This document shows, one piece after another, positions 42,100-52,979 of a DNA stretch of 64,000 nucleotides (positions within the stretch are counted from its first letter, which is position 1; every line of letters begins with the position of its first letter). The notes beneath the pieces are model-generated. The model was not told the DNA's origin. It did no database searches and saw only the letters and a program-made list of their open reading frames with translations. Origin of the DNA: Tribonema minus (Eukaryota; Sar; Xanthophyceae; Tribonematales; Tribonemataceae); NCBI GenBank assembly GCA_017506865.1, contig JAFCMP010000157.1, positions 310,001 through 374,000 on the forward strand. Direction: 5' to 3'. Made by a program: the position numbers and the translations under genes.

Positions 42100-44857
42100 A
42101 AGCGGCAACGGTTCCCATCCATCTCTCCCGGACGGCCGCCCCTGACTCTACGAGCCTCTGAAATGGACAACGGTAACATTCAGGGGTCCTCAAGCCCCTG
42201 ACTCACAGAGCCTCTGAAATGGACTCTGCTAAGGCCAAAACCTCTGACTTGGAATCTGCTGAGGTCAGAAGTCGACGACGCTGGCCACTATTTCTTTGTC
42301 GGAACGAAGCAGTGTGCGCAGGCGCAATTGACCGTCCCTTGACTGAATCGAAAAGATGGCGGGCACAGTAGTCGCAGAGCCTCCTGCGATGAAGTCCTGT
42401 CAAAGTGCGCGCTAGGTTAGGAAATATAATGCATTGCTCCCACGCCGTGACCTCAACAAGATCCCTCCAATAATCCATGTCGTGAAGATCACTGGAGCGA
42501 CCAGGATCAGGGTGCTGAACAGTCTTGTGATAGTCATGGGCCACAGTGCAGTCTTTTGAGAATATGAAGCACTCACTCCTGGTACACTTGAAGATGTCAG
42601 ATTGCGCAAAACGCATTGCATGAAACGCCTTGTTGTGTATGTAGTCTATTGAATCGTGATCCTCCCAGTTGCACCTGGCCGCATTGCAAACTGCAGATTT
42701 TAAAAAGCGCAGCCTCGGCAACACGAGTTTAAGTGACGAACATTATCGCTGCTGTGCACACAACGAGATCAAACAAGGCTAACTGTGATAACACAGCAGA
42801 AAAGATGTCGTAAAGACGCTTGTCACGACACGGTGTACTCTACCGTACAACACAGGCTACATAGAAGGCTGCGGTGGATCAAATCATATAGCGCCATCGA
42901 CACGGCTGGCACTCACTTTCGCGAGTTCATGCTGAGAGCGCCAGAGCCGCGGCTGGCACATGTTTGCAAAGTCGACTGCGGTGGCAGGAGCGCATCACAG
43001 CCTCCAAGCGTCAGCACCGCCACACCAACAGCAGCAGCAGCGGCCCTCATCCTGCAGCTGACGAGCGCTTTTTCCTGACCGCCGCACTCACGCCCTTCAG
43101 ACTCGCGTAGGAGCTAGAGATGAAGAAGCAAGCGGAAAAAAAAAATCCCCACTTGGACTTGAAGTTGCGAGAAGTTTGGCGCGTCAGAGAATATCCCGCG
43201 TGGCACGGTGTGGTGGCCAGCCAGCATACACAGAGAGGCATCTCAGCGGATCATCATACTCTGAAGCATGCGTGGACGAAGAGCGCTTGCAGCGGCGGGC
43301 GTGCTGGCTGGCGGAACTGCCGCATTTCATGTTCCATCAGGAGCAAGGTGAATTGAACAAACGAGCTCACTTTGTCGGCGGCCGTAGCCGCTCTTGTCGC
43401 GGGAAAATATGCCTTTCCTATCAGTATCTACGGCTCTCTGGCACGTGAGTCTGGTGGCCACCGCCTCATCAACTAAAGCGCAGCTACCATCCACTTTCGA
43501 AGATCAAATATCGAACACGAGCTCGTGGTTCCTGCCCTGGATCGTTTCTGTCGCAGAGTCATTTACAGCCATGTTGCGTGCACCCTCTACCCAGCATGAT
43601 GCATTGGAATCTATGTCACTTCCGTTTTCAACTTGTACAGTTTAAGGTATACCTGTTGCACATAGCCCTCTTACACCAGCAAGTCATCAACTTCGTCAAG
43701 CACAGGGAGCTGAGCTGAGCTTTACGACAGTGCTCCGAGGCGCAGTGGCGGGGGGTGTGCAGTCGCATCAAAGCCTCCACACCTGCTGGTCCTGTTGTCG
43801 TGTGAACACACGCGCTGCGCTGATTTCTCGTAGTCGCTGTTGCAAGTTCGCGGCACTGCAAGCAGTCACGCTGCAACATTGCTACTGAGCAGCTGGACGC
43901 AACTGGCGCTGTTTCAGAGGTTTGCGCAGCCGCCGCTGAGCACTGCTGCACCTGCCACTACTGCTCATCCTTGCATGCTCCGACCCTGGTCTTGCTTGAT
44001 GGCAGTCGCACCCAGGCCAACATTCGTGTCCTGCCGCCAGTGCGTAACCTCTGCGCTGCATCAACACTTTTACCGCCACACCATATTTTTCAACAGCATC
44101 TTCTTGTTGTTGCTTTCCTGACATCTGCGCAATCCAAAATCTGTCCTCAAATTCCAATCTCCTCACTTGTTGAAGTACAGCGCCCTGAGCACTATGTGTG
44201 CGGAATGAGGAACATGCGGAGCATCTGATGCGCAGCAGCGCTCAGGCACGCGGTGTAACTGCCGGTGCAACTGACGTCACTGCCGCGTGAACCTGGCGCT
44301 GCCGGCGAGTTTCCCCCCCCTTGCAACTTCAACTTGCATCCGCCTGGACTACCTGAAGCTCAGCACGCAAAGTCGCGTTTGCGTGAATACGTTTGCGCGC
44401 TGCAGATCAAAGGCTGCGGAGCATCTGACGCGCAGTATCAGCGCTCAGAGATGCGGCGTGACCTGCCGCAAGAACCGCTGCTCTGTTGGCGCTGGCAATT
44501 TATCGCTGCTGCAACTTCAACCAAACTTTTATGAAAGTACGCTGCGCAAGCAGCAATAAAAAGTACTATGTGCCTGTCAACTACCGGTGTCTCTTCAACT
44601 TGGACATCAAGTACATTAGCTGACGGTGCGTGATACAGCTCGATTCATGCTGTTCATCGCAGACCACAGGCTGCGGAGCATCTGACACGCAGCATCAGCG
44701 CTCAGACGCGCGGCATGAGCGCCGGCGTAACCGCTGATGTAAATGCCAGTGCCAGTGCAGCTGCCTTCGCTGACGGTGCGTGCTGTTACTCGACACTCAT
44801 GCTGTTCATCGCAGACCAAAGGCCGCGGAGCACCTCACGCGCAGCATCAGCGCTCAG
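42100..44857. other. No gene recognised between divergent genes
   Basis: The 5' exons of the two flanking divergent genes may lie here. An exon-like piece on the minus strand near 43085-43115 has an AG before it and gtgagt after it but could not be joined in phase. Two decayed copies of the exon start at 44858 occur at about 44425-44470 and 44685-44730. Confidence 0.4.
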
Positions 44858-47800
44858 ACGCACGGCGTTTACGCCGGTGTAACTGCCGCGCGGCGCGTCA
44901 CCCCGGCGCCGCTGGCCATGAGCTGGTTCGATGATCTGTTTACGCGCAGCAGGATGGAGGGCGCGGGCAACAACAGCAACTCGGTGCAGGACGTGGAGGT
45001 GGTGGGCGAGGTGCGCACTTCAACTTGTAGTTGCGCTTCCTTTCTCGTTTGCATTAGAAAACAACAGCCACCTGGTGAAAGACGCGGAGGTGGTGGGCGA
45101 GCTGCGCACCTCAACTTGTTGTTGCACTTTTGTTTAGCGCGCACTTCAATTTGTAGTTACACTTTTGGTTGTTCAAAAAACAACAGCACGTCTCATGGAG
45201 CCTGGCGCAGCGCGCGCACATACACATATCATGGCGTTTTCAATTTCACAGCTTGACGTTTTATCACTGTAGAGAGCAGCAGGTACACGGGAGCGAGATA
45301 TCTGAGGAGGCTATTCGAGGCCTTCGCAGCGACAGGTTGCCCCAAAGTACGATTAGGGTTAGGGTTGGGGTCAGGGCTATATCAACGCCCTGCAGTGGCA
45401 TGGTGGGTGCGCTTAGAAAGCTTAAGGTTTGCGTCGTTGAAGCTGGGCGGGCTCAGGCTGTATGCTGTTGAAGTTGCTGCTCACAAAGGTGTGATTTTGC
45501 CATGTTATTAGTTGGTACAGAAGCCAGGTGAATGCGTGCTGGACTTGCGAATTGCGACGCTCAAGATGGGCGGGTTCAACGTGTAGGATGATGAAGTTGC
45601 TGTTCACATCAGTTGCGTGATATGTGCGTGCTTCAACAGGTACAGGTACCTGACGAACGTGTGCTGAGGTTTGCAAGTCTAAAGAAGGGCGCGCGCTCAG
45701 GCTGTGTGCTGTTGAAGTTGATGCTTACCTCAACTGTGGTTTTGGCGTGTTTCAAGCAGGTGCAGTAGCCAGGCGAACGCGTGCTGGACTTGACGTTCAC
45801 AACGCTCAGGGAGGGGGTTCAAGGTGTAAGATGTTGAAGTTGTTGCTCACATCAGTTGCGTAATATGTGCATTCTTCAAGCAGGTGCAGAAGCCAGGCGA
45901 ACGTGTGCTGGACTTGCGGTTTGCGACACTGAAGAAGGGCGGGTTCAAGGTGTGGCTGTTCTTCTGGCTGCTGGCGGAGGGGAAGGGGGACCCTAAGAAT
46001 CAGTTCACGGTGAGTCCACAGCAACACGCGCACACAACCATTAAAGCGCCTTTTTCAAGCACAAAGCATTGAGACATCATTTGATACTTGATGCAAACTA
46101 CGTTAGTAATTAGTAAATCCCGCCCCCTGCAGCGTATTGCTGGCCCGGGAGTGTCATGGTGGCACCAGGGGGAGGGGGAGGGGGGGGGGGGGGTCATCAT
46201 CGCAATGATGACATGTGTGTGTTTGTGTGTGTGTGGGGGGGGGGGGGGGGGGCACTCAAACAGATGTGATCTCGACACAACTTCACATCCTTCATTTTTT
46301 CAGAAGGTTGCAATTGCACTACCAGTAGTGCACTTGCTGTCTGCAAAGTCTGCAGCTTTGCAGCACGTGAAACTACATCACCGTCCTGTACTTGTGTGCA
46401 TGCATACTGTGCACACATAGGACAAGTCCTTCAACACGTTTACTGGCAGAAGGTACATACCTGCCAGTATGTATTGAATGCCTGACTTGAGTTAGAAATG
46501 TGGTACGCTGTGTACACTGCTTTTCATCATGACGTGCAGGTGCGGGTGATGGCGACATTCCTAAGCCTAAGCCTAACCCTAACCTAACCATCGTCATACA
46601 TACAGTAACCCACTTTTTCCTATGTGCCAACTACAGATGAAGGCGTACGATCGACTGCCCTAACCCTCACCCTCAGATACAGTGAGCCATATTCTCGTAT
46701 GTCTAAAGCACAGGCTCAAGAGTACATCTGGCGAAGTCATTGATGAGCGATCTTTGATGCGCACACATACACTTAGGGTTAGGGTTAGGCCACAAAGACC
46801 TAGGTACATGTAGATCCTGGTAGCAAGCTTGAATGCATACTGTGCACACATAGGACAAGTCCTTCAACACGTTTACTGGCAGAAGGTACATACCTGCCAG
46901 TATGTATTGAATGCCTGACTTGAGTTAGAAATGTGGTACGCTGTGTACACTGCTTTTCATCATGACGTGCAGGTGCGGGTGACGGCCGACATTCCTAAGC
47001 CTAAGCCTAACCCTAACCTAACCATCGTCATACATACAGTAACCCACTTTTTCCTATGTGCCAACTACAGATGAAGGCGTAAGATCGACTGCCCTAACCC
47101 TCACCCTCAGATACAGTGAGCCATATTCTCGCATGTCTAAAGCACAGGCTCAAGAGTACATCTGGCGAAGTCGTTGATGAGCGATCTTTGATGCGCACAC
47201 ATACACTTAGGGTTAGGGTTAGGCCACAAAGACCTAGGTACATGTAGATCCTGGTAGCAAGCTTGAGCAACTGACATCAACTGCCTGAGCTTTTTGCCGC
47301 TACTAAGCGAGGATTGTACTATCGCTGAACTCTCGCTGAACTCAGCAACCGCTACTCCCCATCAGGCACTGTGTCACGAGGCATGTGCGGGCTTCCTAAC
47401 AGCAAGCTTAAGCTATTGACACGTCAACCGTCTGGTTTCTTTGCGCCCTCTGCGAGAACTGCAAAATAGCACATCCAGGTTATCTGTTCCTGCGTACACC
47501 TAATCCTAACCCTAACCCTAAGGTGATAGTGGAACACTCATCCTGAAGTGCTTGTCGTCATCACTACGTGCAGGCGCGGGAGGCGGCTGACATACATGCA
47601 TACATACAGTGTCTAACCTCTTTTGTATGGATCACTTCTCCAAAGTTCGTTTGCGTACAGTGCACTTCATGACATCAGTCGAGCACTTTCTCTGAAGCGC
47701 ACGCCGTCATCACTGCGTGCAGGTGCGCGAGACGGCTGACGGCATACGCTGCTTCCTGACGGGGGAGCAATCAGGGGCCTCCGTAAAGGTGCGTGGCACG

Positions 47801-50800
47801 TCACATGGGGTATACTTCAACTTCTTCATACTTCATGCTTCATACTTCATACTTCATGTCAGTCTGCTTCCACGTATTTTGACTTGCAATAAGCGCATCA
47901 GAGCCAGCGTCCTGGCTCACATGAACTACCCTAGTCGCACCCCGCAATTGCCCTTTCAGGTCATGTACGTGGAATGTTCCAGAATGTTCCAGAGTGTCGT
48001 CGTTGTGCGCTGAGGCAGGGTGTTGACACACAGCTGGAACTACAGCGAGGGTTTGGCATTCGTGTGCGTGTGCTCATTGCTCAGTTTGTCCTACGTTTCT
48101 TTGTTATGGTAAGTAGCCAGGTTATGTATACTCCTCGGCATGCTCAGATTTTATGACGTCGTGATTGTGCGCTGAGGCATGTGGCAGGGTGCCCTCCCCC
48201 TTCTTGCCATGTCACCAAGGGGGGGGGGGGGGGGGGGGGCTTTGCAAATCCTCAATCGCTACGCTATGTCGCAATCCTTTCCGCCTGACAATTATTTTGC
48301 AGTACGACAAATCAGGACGATCAATGAGTGAACGGCGCGGTCACACTTCCGCTGAGCTAACTGGCTTGGCAGGGTAGCCTTCCCTTTAGTTAGTTAGGGT
48401 TGCCACAAATCAATTGGGATGTCATGTCACCAACGTTGGCTGGCGGGGGGGGGGGGGGGGGGAAAGCTCGCAACTACTCAACCATCAAGGTCCGTCTCAA
48501 CTCGCAACTACTCAACCACCAAGGTCCGTCTCAAGGTCCGTCTCAACTCGCAACTACTCAACCATCAAGGTCCGTCTCAACCTTGTCCCCCGGCACCCCC
48601 CTTTACTTACTCGCAGTTCAGCCCCCCCGTTCTCCAGGGGCTAAAGAGGGGAAGGGGAGAACCCCGAGGACAAGTTTTAACCCATTTCGCGTTCAAAAAA
48701 AGAAACAATTACGACAACTCAGTAAACGGCGCTGTCGCATTTCCGTGCCGGACTGCTGCAGGAGTACAACGGCGTGTTGGACATCAGCTGGGGCACGGAT
48801 CCGGCGCCGTTCTTCAGAGTGGACAGGTGAACTTCAGCATGAACCTCAACCCAACATATATCTGTGAACTTCAGGTTCAAGTATTGTAGTCCGCCACATT
48901 GGCGGCTTTTGCAGCGTACTACGTTTCAGATTGGCTCGTTGCCCCAAAGTACCGTTCTTCAGAGTGGACAGGTGAACTTCAAGTTGACGTATTGTGATGC
49001 CATCGGCGGCTTTGGAGCGTGCTGCATTTCAGGATAGGCTCGTTGCCGCGCACCAGAGAAACTCGATGATGTCACATGCAATCGTCAGTGCTGTCGCTGC
49101 GAACCTCAAGCGCCGTTGCTGTTGCTGTGAACCTCAAGATCAAGTATTGTGGTCTGCCATGTGGGTGGCTTCACAGCGCGCTGCAATTGAGAACAGGCTC
49201 ATTGCCTCAAAGCAGAGAGACTGAGTAACATTACTTGCGACTGTTAGAGCGCTGCTGCTAGCGCTTGCTGGTGGCTCATTGTTGTTGTTGGCCTATGGGT
49301 TCAGACACTTTACTATTGAGTCAAGAACCAGAGTGGAAATTTTGACAGTGCTCTTTGCACCAACCCCGCAAAACTCACTGCCAGTCGATTGGATGTGCTG
49401 TGCGCAATGACGTGTGGCACGTCACCTATTGTTGTGGGAAAATTGTTTTGTGCACAAACTTTGTCTTCTGACGGTACTGCAGTAGGTCTTTGAGGTAGAT
49501 AAACTCGTCATTGACTGCTACCAGTAACAGAGTTGTTGTGGTGGCTGGGGATTTGGTCTTTGGTACTGGTTCATCTATTGCACGCGCACATTCAACTCAG
49601 GGCTGCGTACGCCACCCTGTGCATAGCTTTGCAGAGTTCGAAGGTGCTTGTGGTTTGTTTGCATGGGAAAGGTGTCACATCGACTGTACACCTGGTGTGG
49701 TGAATGTTTGCGCTCAAGAAACCGCCTACAAATGGCAATAGATATGCTGTGTCCCGTGCTGGCCGGTCAGTGCTGCCCGTTGGAAAAGTGGGCTACAAAG
49801 TTTGGGCAGGTTTGGCACGTAGATGCGCAATACGTCAATGGTTTGATGCACAGCACCTGACCGCAATGCACACAAGATATGGCTTTCGAGCTCTAAGATC
49901 CAGAATCCTTTGAAAGAGGACTTTGAATAAGTTGATATTTTCACATTGCTAGTTAAGAGAGGAGGGTGAGGCTCAGCAGTGTTGCACACCAAACACATGA
50001 CAGTATGTATGGCTGTGCTGTACATATGGACTTCAATCATTGAAGGTCTCAAGGGAGGCCAGGTATCTTATGCATTCCCAGGGTTTAGTCCTATGCAGCT
50101 GCCTAGTCTGCTTCCTGAGAGCTTTGTCACCGGCGCTGCAACACAGCCTGATTCTTGAACTCAGAACTTTACAATGTGAAGCACGCAGCGATCGCCTTTC
50201 ATGATGAGTCAAATGATGCCCCTTTCCTCAGAACACTTGATCTGACTGTTGCTTGCAAAACCATACAATTCTTCCCGCACTGACCTCAGGATCGACCCCA
50301 ATGAGGAGGAGCCCTACCCTGGTGAATTAGAGGTTCTTTGCCGAATAGTGGACGCCATGGCAGAGGTGAGAATACAAGTTGAAGTTTCAAGCTCAAAGCT
50401 GAAGTTGAAGGCAGATGCAGTAGACGACGCCGTGGTTTAGGGGGTTTGTTTAGATGCACGATTGTGATTGGTCCCCAAAGTGTTGGACAAAGCGCCAATC
50501 GAGATCAGCTGCTCACAGAAAAATGCAGGACGTTTGTGCCTTTGCATCTGTTAGGGTTAGATTTGGGGTCTAAAGTAGAATTGTATGCGCGTGCATGTGC
50601 AACGACGTTTCTCACCATCTCGCTCAAGTCCTCGAGCTGGGCTAGGTCCCTACGTTCAAGTACCCATTTCACCATGAATTTTGCCCTTGCCCACTGTAGG
50701 CTGTTCTCGCTGTTTTGGTTGGATGTGCCCTTCACAGCTGGTGCATGACGACGCCACCAGCTGGCACAGACAAGCTGTTCATCTGCTATTTGATGCAAAC

Positions 50801-51711
50801 TTGATTTTGATAATTAATTGTTCAAGCACTCGCCAGCATCTGGTGCTAGGCACTTTCGCAAGCGTCGTCACCTCTCACTGACGCCATGGTCCACCTCGTG
50901 CTGTCGCAATTGGCTGTGTGCGCAAGCAGGTTCACCTGACTGACACGACTGCCCATTCTGTGCTGTCGAAATGGCTGTGCCCTTCCTGCAGCTGGTGCAA
51001 GACGATGTCACCATGAGGTGTTCACAGTCGACACAAGCAGCAGCGATGTACATGTACAAGCACATACAATGCCGTTCATCTCCTAAATTTTTCAGCGGTA
51101 GGGCTACGTAGGGTTCTGACTATGCTGACCTTTGAACCCCTCTTCGCAAATGTGATTAACCCCCACCTCATGCTGTTTTGGTTGGCCGTGCCCGTTGCAG
51201 TTGGTGCAAGACGACGTAACCGCTGGCACGCAATCTGTTCACCTTTGACACGACGCGCAGTGATGTACACGTACATACATGTACAATGCCGTTTGCCCTG
51301 AACTCTTCAGTGGTAGATGTTCCCACCATGCTGAACTGTCAATCCCTCTACCGCTGTGACTGACCGACGCCACTGCCCACCTGGTGCTGTTTTGATTTGG
51401 CCGTGTGCGCGTTGCTGCTGGTGCAAGATGACGTTAGCGCAGGGGCGGACACACTGTTCACATGCCGCTGATGAGAACATGTTTGGGAGAATTGGTGAAG
51501 CAACGTCAGCACCTCGTACAAGGCAATCGCGCAAGCAGCCTCACCTCTGACTGACATCACCTCGTGCTGTTTTTATTGGCTGTGCCCGCTGCAGCTGGTG
51601 CAAGACGACGTCACCGCTGGCGCGGATAAGCTGTTCACATTTGACACAAGCCGCAGCGACGTCAGTGATGCTAAAGCCAAGCTATCGGCGCTCGCCAGCA
51701 AATGGGGCTAA
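44858..51711 (+). CDS. Uncharacterised protein of about 180 residues (six exons)
   Basis: Exons: 44858 (ATG at 44918)-45010, 45884-46009, 47723-47788, 48762-48826, 50290-50365 and 51595-51711 (TAA). From the ATG the total is 543 nt, 180 residues plus stop, with every junction in phase. The protein begins MSWFDDLFTRSRMEGAGNNS. Next are GERVLDLRFATLKKGGFKVW and LFFWLLAEGKGDPKNQFT, a possible hydrophobic segment, then ETADGIRCFLTGEQSGASVK, EYNGVLDISWGTDPAPFFRV, an acidic NEEEPYPGELEVLCRIVDAM and a charged C-terminus ending SALASKWG. The exon frame is open upstream of the ATG to the acceptor (VTAARRVTPAPLA), so a transit peptide with a further 5' exon is possible. The KGGFKVWLFFWLL region seems familiar from uncharacterised algal proteins, but I cannot name a family. 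Confidence 0.72.
45011..45820 (+). repeat. Copies of the end of exon 44858-45010 and the start of exon 45884-46009
   Basis: The donor edge (gaggtggtgggcgaggtgcg) recurs at about 45085-45115. The next exon's start (cagaagccaggcgaacgtgt type) recurs ahead of it at about 45515-45585, 45645-45705 and 45755-45825. So the two sets of copies fill the intron from both sides. Confidence 0.75.
46401..47267 (+). repeat. Near-identical tandem duplication, 433-434 bp period
   Basis: 46401-46834 is repeated at 46835-47267 with only a few substitutions and one 1-bp insertion. Each unit contains a copy of the acceptor edge of the next exon (gacgtgcaggtgcgggtga, compare 47711-47735) and telomere-like cctaaccctaaccta and ttagggttaggg tracts. 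The near identity shows that duplication of edge-containing units is recent. Confidence 0.95.
47380..47475 (+). mobile_element. SINE-like element, decayed tail
   Basis: tcaaccgtctggtttctttg, then cgccctctgcgagaactgca, is a diverged form of the family tail. The gggct of the hairpin is partly lost. Confidence 0.4.
48420..48600 (+). repeat. Direct repeats of CTCGCAACTACTCAACCA and AAGGTCCGTCTCAA
   Basis: ctcgcaactactcaaccatc, then aaggtccgtctcaa, occurs three times between 48467 and 48580, with an additional aaggtccgtctc. It lies after a G15 run, in the intron before exon 48762. Confidence 0.85.
48827..49215 (+). repeat. Copies of the donor edge of exon 48762-48826
   Basis: accgttcttcagagtggaca and ggtgaacttcaag recur at 48951-48985. 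Flanking units with gtattgtggtctgcca..ggcggctt and caggctcgttgcc repeat three times to about 49210. Confidence 0.7.
50970..51480 (+). repeat. Three copies of the start of the last exon (51595)
   Basis: ctgcagctggtgcaagacga, then tgtcacc, recurs at about 50985-51060, 51195-51265 and 51413-51470, each behind tgctgtttt..ggctgtgccc. The copies keep an acceptor-like ag. The first lacks part of the frame and all are weaker than the real exon. Confidence 0.85.
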
Positions 51712-52122
51712 GCTCGTCCCCCTGGGCCCCCTTTCTTTCCCCTTGGAAGGGGGTATGTGGCAAAGCCAAGCTGCCGGCAGCTTGCCACGGTGGGGCTGAG
51801 CTTGTCCCCTCGCCCCCCCCCCCCCCCCCCCCCTCTTTCGGTATGTAGGGGGGAGGGGTGTCATTGGGGACAAGCGCTGAGCAACTGCCGCTGCTGAGCA
51901 CCGGGTTCAACTGGGTCCATGTAGGGGGCAAGGGCGGGGCTTGGGGAAAGGGGGCGGCAGAGTGGAGTGACTGTTACGTGACGCTCGCGTCTCTTGTCAG
52001 CCAGCACAGTGGAAGGAATGGCAACCGCTGCCAGTGTCACACCAGGGGACAGTCATATGCCTGGCTACTAGGAATGGTGGTTGTACCTTCCCACGTAGCT
52101 GGTGTCGTATGGGCGCAAGTCA

Positions 52123-52153
<31 letters not shown>

Positions 52154-52979
52154 CCCCCTTGCGCGCCCGAGTTTGTTGCGCCTGGTTTGTTTAAGCATCG
52201 TCACCTCGAGCCTGCTCGTTCAGGCACAACACCACCCCCTTGGTATTTTATTCAGGCACTGCTGATGGCAATGACTGCTTTTGCACCAGAATAGATGGGG
52301 CATTTTGGAGGGAGGGTTTGTAAGGTGCCAGTGTGGCGGACACAGGCATGGAGCTGAGTTTCTGGTGTAGCTAGCGTTTTGTGCAAACATGAGTAGTGCC
52401 TGCACAGAGACTCTGACATGCTCGTATGGCGGTGGCTTATCCCGCTTTGAGCGTTCAGTGTTCGCTTGACCATTCCACTGGGTCAAGCCTAGCATGTGCG
52501 TCTCTGAGTAAATAATCACAAGCAGCGACAACAACACACAGCCCATGGGGGGAGAAGGGGGGGGGGGGGGGGTAGTTGACACCTTTGTGCCTGTAAATGC
52601 CACCTGTATGCCAGACTACGCCAATTGCACGTAGTATGCCCGCTGTGTCTTTGCTGTTCTGGAATGTGGTCTGTCGTTCAGATAGTCTCATACTATTCTG
52701 GTGTGTAGCTGGCGTTCGCAGAGTTCAACACTTCAAGTTGTGCTCAAAGGCAGTTGAGATTTAATTGCTCGCCCTTGCAAGCGTGACTTTGCAGTAGTCG
52801 CTGCTGTGTTATGGGCTGCAATGCTGTCGTTGTAACACAAGTGTGGTCGCTCGCCTTTATCAAGCAGCTTTGGGAAACAGCGCTAAGCAACTTCACCAAT
52901 AACAGAGGGCTTGTCACCGGCTTGAATTTGACGGATGATGACTCAGAAGATATCGCACAAGCCTCTTTGCTCTCGGTAA
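51712..52979. other. Spacer between tandem plus-strand genes; holds a copy of the preceding gene's stop region
   Basis: aaagccaagctgccggcagc through tggggctgagcttgtcccc (51765-51808) repeats the last codons and stop region at 51672-51720. C runs at about 51816-51832 and 52128-52150 and a G run near 52556 follow. No gene was found. Confidence 0.65.

Noticed and set aside
43047-43241. Possible 5' exon for the minus-strand gene ending at 37497
   Set aside because: There is an AG and a gtgagt, but the exon would be about 22 nt and its phase does not fit the exon at 41505.
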